A stretch of DNA of 64,000 bases from IDS-8 sp040902105. Lineage in GTDB: Bacteria > Pseudomonadota > Gammaproteobacteria > Steroidobacterales > Woeseiaceae. The notes beneath the pieces are model-generated. The model saw nothing but the letters and a program-made list of their open reading frames with translations, was not told the origin of the DNA and searched no databases. The DNA lies in NCBI GenBank assembly GCA_040902105.1, contig JBBDXW010000071.1, positions 178,636-242,635 on the forward strand, given 5' to 3'. Below are positions 59,211 to 64,000 of the stretch, one piece after another (position 1 is the stretch's first letter; the number at the start of each line of letters is the position of its first letter). The translations under genes were made by a program, and so were the position numbers.

Positions 59211-61538
59211 TCACGTGCTCACAAGCATCCGCACAAGGTTCGGCAGCCCCGCCCCCTGCATCGGCCGATCCCGCCCGAGGTCGGTGCAGTTTGAAAGCAA
59301 GATCCCCTTCACCCTGTCCGGCTGGCCGATGAACTCCCGCCGAATGGAAAGGAACGCCGCAACGATTCCGGAAACGTGCGGCGCGGCCATGCTGGTGCCG
59401 CTCATCTCCACGTAGAGCTTCCTGGGGTCCTTGCTGGTGGCCGGTATATCGTGCCGGCAGGAAGAAATCCGCTCACCGGGAGCGACACAGTCCGGCTTTT
59501 GCCTGCCGTCGGCCGTCGGGCCGCGCGAGGAAAAATACGAGACCCCGTACGAATGCGGGTTCTGTTTGTGCACCGACCCCACCGCGATCGATTCGTCGAG
59601 GTTTGCCGGGTCGCCGATGGACAGGTCCATGTTCGCGTCGATCGGCCCGTGCGCCGATTCGAGCGTCACGAACCCTTCGTTGCCCGCCGCGATGACGACA
59701 ACAACGCCCTGTCGCCACAGCCGCCGCAGTTCGCGACACAAGGGAGAGTGTCCGCAGCCGTACGAACTCTGGTCGAACGCCCCGCCCAGCGACAGGTTGA
59801 TGCCGCTGACGAGGAGCTGTCCCGCGGCCTCGTTGGTCGCGGCGATGTGGTCCAGCGCTTTAATGATCCACGCATCGTCGCCGTCGCCGTCCTTATTCAG
59901 CACCTTGTATATGTGCAGGCCCGCCTTCGGCGCTATGCCGCTGATCGACGTGCCATCGGATCGAGTGAACTGTCCCGCGATGATCCCCGCGACGTGCGTC
60001 CCGTGACCGTTCTCGTCATCGGCGGTGCCCGCGGAGGGCGCGCCGCGCCGTGTGCAGTCGTATTGCGATTTGATGTTGGTGTGCTCTTTGAAATGCGGAT
60101 GTCGATCGACGATGCCCGAGTCGAGCACGGCCCAATTGATATCTGCGCCATGCGCCATGTACGCGACATGCGCGGGATGTGCCTGGACCGTATGGATCGA
60201 AGAGCCCAGTAACGCGCGCTTCGGCGCGTTGCGCCAGATGCGACGCAGCACGCGCCCCTGTATGCCAGGTTGCGCGAGCGTGTTCGCAAGTATTTCCGTT
60301 TCAGTTCTCGTCAGTTGCGCCGCGACGTACCGCTGCAACGGTTCGATACAGACATCTTCATCGTCCTCTTTGCGCCCGGAAACCTCGACGATCTGCGCCA
60401 CGACGCTGCGGCGCGCGGTATCCAGTGAAGCTGCGCCCGACTCCGCGGGATCCGAGAGTTCGATGAGCACCTTGTGCCGGAACTCGTTCGACGAACTTTC
60501 CAGGTGGCGAACGACGTCTCGCGCGATCACGAACGGCGCGACAGGCTGGAACAGCGCTGTGTCGGTGGCGCTCTTGACCGCCCTGCGGACCGGCTTCGTC
60601 CCGAGATAGCCGGTGCCGGAGTGCGGATGCCGCGGGCTGTCGGGATTCCATTCCAGGTTATCGTCGATGGCGACGCCCTTATGTGCTGTGAAATCGCTCT
60701 TCAGGCGCTTGTCGAAAGCAACCGGGTCCAGCGGATCGGCAACGTTGAGCCAGCCCCGTATACAGGACGGAACGCCGAGCCGCTTCTGCTTCGTCAATTG
60801 CTCGAGCTGATCCTGCACCTCCTTAATACCGAGCGGAGACCCGATCGTGACGAACAATGCCACCTCCGGCGCCGGGCGCTCCCGGCTCATTTCGCAAAGC
60901 ACGTCGTACGCGATCATCGAGCCCTGGCTGTGACCGATAACCACGAACGGCCCGCCGCCGGCCAGCAGGCGCTCCCTGAGCGAGTTGCGCATGGCTTCTC
61001 GCCGTTCTTCGACATAGAACAGATCGTTGACGTCGCGCAGCAGCGCCCCCGTCAGTCGCCTCGTCAACCACTGTCTTACCGGTTTCGGAAACGGGGAAAT
61101 CTTGGCGTCGACCTCACGGGCCTGCAGCGCCTTCCCGGTGGCGGCAGCCGGCTCGCGGTCGAGTCTCCTTGCGATCGCCAGCAGCGTTTGCCGGGCGGCT
61201 TTGTCGCTCGTTATTTCGGCAACGAAATCTTCCACCGGTTCGTCCGTCGTCAATGCGCGGGCTCCGAGCGACGGCGGGCCGCTGAGTTCTTCCGTCGTGA
61301 CAAGGTCGCCGGTGGCGCAGGTACCGGCGGTCGGTTCGGGGTACCAGGCGCGGTTGACCCAGTAGGCCAGGCGGCTGCGTTCACCGAGATCGTAACCGAA
61401 CAGGGCCGTGTCCCACTGGCACTTCAGGACATGCGGTTCGGGCTTGTTGCCGATTCCATGAACGTAAATGATGGTGCGCGCCGCACTGTTGTCGGTCTTC
61501 TTCGAGGAGGACCTGCGGGGTGACTTTTTGGTGGCCAT
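59211..61538 (-). CDS. Fusion of alpha/beta hydrolase and S8 subtilisin protease
   Basis: Predicted 775-residue two-enzyme protein. The N-terminal domain (about 20-345) is a lipase-like hydrolase with VHGIG (26-30), nucleophile S204 in GHSQGS, acid candidate D268 and His candidate H304 or H306. The C-terminal domain (about 460-770) is a subtilase with complete triad D473 (AVLDSGI), H513 (GHGTHVAGI) and S716 (SGTSMAAPH), plus N620 of the oxyanion hole. There is no signal peptide, and the N-terminus is Lys/Ser-rich. GGAGG before ATG 61538 sets the start. Both active sites look intact. Confidence 0.88.
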   Translation of the reverse strand: MATKKSPRRSSSKKTDNSAARTIIYVHGIGNKPEPHVLKCQWDTALFGYDLGERSRLAYWVNRAWYPEPTAGTCATGDLVTTEELSGPPSLGARALTTDEPVEDFVAEITSDKAARQTLLAIARRLDREPAAATGKALQAREVDAKISPFPKPVRQWLTRRLTGALLRDVNDLFYVEERREAMRNSLRERLLAGGGPFVVIGHSQGSMIAYDVLCEMSRERPAPEVALFVTIGSPLGIKEVQDQLEQLTKQKRLGVPSCIRGWLNVADPLDPVAFDKRLKSDFTAHKGVAIDDNLEWNPDSPRHPHSGTGYLGTKPVRRAVKSATDTALFQPVAPFVIARDVVRHLESSSNEFRHKVLIELSDPAESGAASLDTARRSVVAQIVEVSGRKEDDEDVCIEPLQRYVAAQLTRTETEILANTLAQPGIQGRVLRRIWRNAPKRALLGSSIHTVQAHPAHVAYMAHGADINWAVLDSGIVDRHPHFKEHTNIKSQYDCTRRGAPSAGTADDENGHGTHVAGIIAGQFTRSDGTSISGIAPKAGLHIYKVLNKDGDGDDAWIIKALDHIAATNEAAGQLLVSGINLSLGGAFDQSSYGCGHSPLCRELRRLWRQGVVVVIAAGNEGFVTLESAHGPIDANMDLSIGDPANLDESIAVGSVHKQNPHSYGVSYFSSRGPTADGRQKPDCVAPGERISSCRHDIPATSKDPRKLYVEMSGTSMAAPHVSGIVAAFLSIRREFIGQPDRVKGILLSNCTDLGRDRPMQGAGLPNLVRMLVST

Positions 61539-61635
61539 GGCTCCTCCATGTGGAGTGCGGTTCAGGAACCCGGTGGAAGGATGATCTCGGGTTTACGTAC
61601 GTTCGCCGGCTGCCGGGCCGGTCGTCCGGACTGCA

Positions 61636-62349
61636 TTATCCCGCCGTAGGGTCAGGCAGCCATTTTCCTGCGCCGAAGGCACCCTCGACGGGCGCGGACA
61701 TTTCCCGGTCTGCCGCGAGTATGCCGGACACGACGCCGGAAAACGCCGGCCGCTGCAGCAGCCTTCTGTACCAGTCCGCGAGCGCACGATGGCGGTCGAG
61801 GCCCGGCCCGCCGAGGCGCAGCGCGTACAACACCAGCATGAATACCGAAATATCCGCCGCGCCGAACGTGCCGCAAAAATACTCCCGCTCGCCGAGCTTG
61901 CCGTCCAGTTCAGCAAACTGCGCATCGAGTTTCGTTTCGGCCTCCTTCGCGCCGGCTTCGTTTGCCGCCCATCGCGCCGGATCGCGCACTCCCGGCGTGT
62001 TGCGATGCATCAGAGCCCGCAACGGGACCAGCATGATCTCGTCGGCGAAGAGATCCAGCAGCCGGCAGCGGGCGCGCTCGACGGCATCGGGCGGATAAAG
62101 CGGCGGTTCCGGGTACGCATCCTCGAGGTATTCGAAAATCAGCGTCGAATCGAACAGCGTCAGGTCCCCATCCACCAGCACCGGCACCTGACCCTTCGGA
62201 TTGGCTGCGAGCACCTCCGGTTGTTTCGGGTGGTAGCCCTTCGTCTGGCTGAAGGGAACCACCACCTGTTCGAACGTCAGCCCTTTCTCATGAAGGGCGA
62301 TCTCGACCTTGCGCGCAAAGAGACTCAAACGTCCGGTGTAGAGCTTCAT
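61636..62349 (-). CDS. Glutathione S-transferase family protein
   Basis: Predicted 237-residue GST. The thioredoxin-like N-terminus has KLYTGRLSLFARKVEIALHEKG, cis-Pro in GQVPVLVDGD and the Ser/Asp pair in LFDSTLIFEYLED, then a helical C-terminal domain. Ser in RLSLFARK is the likely catalytic residue. The substrate is unknown; detoxification or ring-cleavage product isomerisation is possible given the aromatic genes elsewhere. ATG 62349 sets the start. Confidence 0.87.
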   Translation of the reverse strand: MKLYTGRLSLFARKVEIALHEKGLTFEQVVVPFSQTKGYHPKQPEVLAANPKGQVPVLVDGDLTLFDSTLIFEYLEDAYPEPPLYPPDAVERARCRLLDLFADEIMLVPLRALMHRNTPGVRDPARWAANEAGAKEAETKLDAQFAELDGKLGEREYFCGTFGAADISVFMLVLYALRLGGPGLDRHRALADWYRRLLQRPAFSGVVSGILAADREMSAPVEGAFGAGKWLPDPTAG

Positions 62350-62497
62350 CGATTCACTCCGGGGCATTGACGATGCCTTCCGGCATGCTAGCAAAGAACG
62401 TCGTAACGGGTGTCGCGGCTTCAGGTCGGGCGGGCCGCCTTGATTTTCCCCTTGGCGCACCCATCAAGGACAGGACATCCGGCCGCCGGCACTGCCC

Positions 62498-62950
62498 GTG
62501 AGCACCATCCTTCAAATTGTCTGTCCGCATTGCGATACCGTCAATCGCGTTCCCTCGTCCCGCCTCGCCGACGAGCCGAACTGCGGCAAGTGCAGCGAAG
62601 GGTTGTTCGACGCGAAGCCGCAGGACCTTAGCGGCGAGCGGTTCCGGAAACACGTGAGCCGCAACGATATTCCGGTCGTAGTCGACTTCTGGGCCCCATG
62701 GTGCGGTCCCTGCAAGGCTATGGCGCCCGAGTTCGAGCAGGCCTCTCTGCAGCTGAAGTCCGCCGCACGCCTGGTCAAGCTCAATACCGAAGGCGAACCG
62801 GCCGTCGCCGCGCAGTTCTCGATCCGCAGTATTCCGACGATGGTGCTGTTCAGGAATGGCCACGAAGTTGCTCGCCGATCCGGTACGATGAGATCCGGCG
62901 ATATCGTTCGTTGGGTCCACACACAAAGCGGCGTTGGGCTTACTGACTAG
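62498..62950 (+). CDS. trxC: Thioredoxin 2 with N-terminal zinc ribbon
   Basis: Predicted 150-residue TrxC. The N-terminal zinc finger uses C9, C12, C29 and C32, and the thioredoxin active site is WCGPC (C69, C72). It is a cytosolic disulfide reductase often induced by oxidative stress. The start is GTG 62498. Confidence 0.92.
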   Translation: MSTILQIVCPHCDTVNRVPSSRLADEPNCGKCSEGLFDAKPQDLSGERFRKHVSRNDIPVVVDFWAPWCGPCKAMAPEFEQASLQLKSAARLVKLNTEGEPAVAAQFSIRSIPTMVLFRNGHEVARRSGTMRSGDIVRWVHTQSGVGLTD

Positions 62951-62992
62951 GAAGCCTCACTCGTTGGCAGCGACGCCATTGAGGAAACAGAA

Positions 62993-63946
62993 TTGATCAA
63001 CAAGAAAAATGACCGGCTGTCGACGCCGCGTGCGGCTTATTTCATGTTGGTGCTGACGGCCCTGTGCCTGGCCGGCAATCATGTAATCGGCCGGACGGTA
63101 CATGACGACATACCGCCACTCGGACTTTCATTCTGGCGGTGGATCGCCGGCGCGATCATGCTTGCACCGTTCGTGGCGCCCGCAATTGCCGTTCGCCGGC
63201 GCGTCTACCTCGCGCACATCGGCAACCTGGCAGTGCTGGGGTTTCTGATCGTGGGCAGCACCAGCGCGATCCTGGTCGCTCTCAACTTTACCACCGCCGT
63301 AAACGTATCGTTGATAAACGCCTTCCAGCCGGTGCTGACGGTCCTGCTGGCCGTCCTTTTTCTGGGGGACAACGTTTCCAGGGCCGGCGTCGCCGGGATT
63401 GTCCTGGCACTCGCCGGCGTTCTGCTGATGGTTTCCAAGGCAAGCTGGACGCGGCTGACCGGGCTGCAATTCAACTATGGCGATCTGATAGCACTCACAG
63501 CCATGCTCGGATTCTCTGTTTACGCATTGAACTTGCGCGGCAGGATTCCCGCGGAACTGTCACCGGTCGAATCCCTGTTTGCGATCACGTTGACGGGCAG
63601 CCTCATGTTGCTGCCGTTCTATATAATCGAGTCATTCGTCTACATGCCCGTGCCGATGAGTTTCGGGACGGTTACCGCCGTACTGGCGCTTGCCTTGCTG
63701 GTTTCGGTTCTCGGCAATCTGATGTGGAATGAGGGAAACCGTATCGTCGGTCCCAGTCGCGCCGCGATGTTCATCAATCTGATACCTTTGTTTGGCGCCG
63801 CACTGGCCGTCGGCTTTCTCGACGAACGCATCTACTGGTATCACGCCTTCGGCGCCGCGCTGGTCTGCGTCGGCATCTGGCTGATTGTCGGCAAGCGGAA
63901 TGCGATGAAGGAGAAGCCGCAGGAAAGAAACCCCACGAAATTTTAA
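62993..63946 (+). CDS. EamA/DMT-family transporter
   Basis: Predicted 317-residue protein with ten hydrophobic spans in two EamA repeats (SFWRWIAGAIMLAPF in the first; MFINLIPLFGAALAVGFLDE in the second). It exports or imports small metabolites; the substrate cannot be inferred. TTG 62993 is supported by GAGGA about seven bases upstream. It lies 42 nt after trxC. Confidence 0.88.
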   Translation: MINKKNDRLSTPRAAYFMLVLTALCLAGNHVIGRTVHDDIPPLGLSFWRWIAGAIMLAPFVAPAIAVRRRVYLAHIGNLAVLGFLIVGSTSAILVALNFTTAVNVSLINAFQPVLTVLLAVLFLGDNVSRAGVAGIVLALAGVLLMVSKASWTRLTGLQFNYGDLIALTAMLGFSVYALNLRGRIPAELSPVESLFAITLTGSLMLLPFYIIESFVYMPVPMSFGTVTAVLALALLVSVLGNLMWNEGNRIVGPSRAAMFINLIPLFGAALAVGFLDERIYWYHAFGAALVCVGIWLIVGKRNAMKEKPQERNPTKF

Positions 63947-64000
63947 CGACGCAGGAGTACCGTCCGGGGGTATTCCACGTGCTCAGACACGGGAAACTCG

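Noticed and set aside
1..64000. CRISPR arrays, tRNA or rRNA genes and complete insertion sequences
   Set aside because: No regularly spaced repeats, cloverleaf-like sequence, rRNA segments or transposase gene were recognised in reading the window.

Overview
The window is a high-GC chromosome segment, apparently from a gammaproteobacterium. Supporting signs are two TonB-dependent receptors, a LuxI/LuxR pair, many AraC/GntR/MarR regulators, aromatic catabolism genes, and REP-type palindromes with a GTAGGAGC foot. The genus cannot be fixed from the sequence. No tRNA, rRNA, CRISPR array or complete transposase gene was seen. One 10-N assembly gap lies at 41659-41668.

Region 1 (1-5.4 kb, clearly lower GC, minus strand) is a complete lasso-peptide cluster: a very short precursor gene (4720-4812), a fused leader-binding/leader-peptidase B protein, an asparagine-synthetase-like macrolactam synthetase C and an ABC exporter D. 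The predicted core, GKNGPEDEGGSADPNKHD, is unusually hydrophilic, with no aromatic or large aliphatic residue. Four AGAATA-type dyads lie upstream, two of them next to a candidate -35 box, and a perfect 12-bp hairpin separates precursor and B genes.

Region 2 (5.4-8.7 kb) is a quorum-sensing locus: two tandem paralogous GntR regulators, a LuxR receptor, a LuxI acyl-homoserine-lactone synthase and a small coupled protein. Three lux-box-like sites share ACCTGA-N5-TAGG. Whether this circuit controls the lasso cluster is an open but testable inference.

Region 3 (8.8-17.7 kb) holds a SnoaL-like protein, an epimerase-like SDR, a large membrane-embedded hydrolase, an esterase, an AraC regulator and an FAD monooxygenase with its DUF2783 partner. 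Region 4 (17.7-30.6 kb, all minus) looks like one uptake/catabolic unit: AraC regulator, TonB receptor, MFS transporter, SDR, aldehyde dehydrogenase, DUF485 protein with Na+/solute symporter, a class III aminotransferase-fold enzyme resembling phospholyases, an APH-type kinase, a Rieske oxygenase and a thioesterase. The kinase, phospholyase and aldehyde dehydrogenase together suggest amino-alcohol catabolism.

Region 5 (30.8-36.7 kb, plus) encodes a CoA ligase, a thiolase-like/OB-fold pair of the retro-aldolase type, an SDR and a two-subunit Rieske dioxygenase. Region 6 (36.7-40.2 kb, minus) is a TTQ amine dehydrogenase operon (heavy chain, MauE, MauD, light chain, cytochrome c). Region 7 (40.4-48.8 kb) has a P450 and two divergent operons resembling the homoprotocatechuate meta-cleavage pathway, with a MarR regulator and a palindromic operator overlapping a good promoter. 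Amine dehydrogenase plus this lower pathway would fit degradation of aromatic amines such as phenethylamines (inference).

Region 8 (48.9-64 kb) has an isoquinoline-1-oxidoreductase-type molybdenum hydroxylase whose C-terminus is encoded by an inserted repeat, a TonB receptor, a DUF5916 outer-membrane-type protein, a fusion of an alpha/beta hydrolase with a subtilisin protease, a glutathione S-transferase, thioredoxin 2 and an EamA transporter. Small inverted-repeat elements (30.6, 36.7, 39.0, 41.7 and 51.6 kb) sit between or inside the ends of genes and in three places supply stop codons or ribosome-binding leaders. The first 102 bases hold nothing recognisable.
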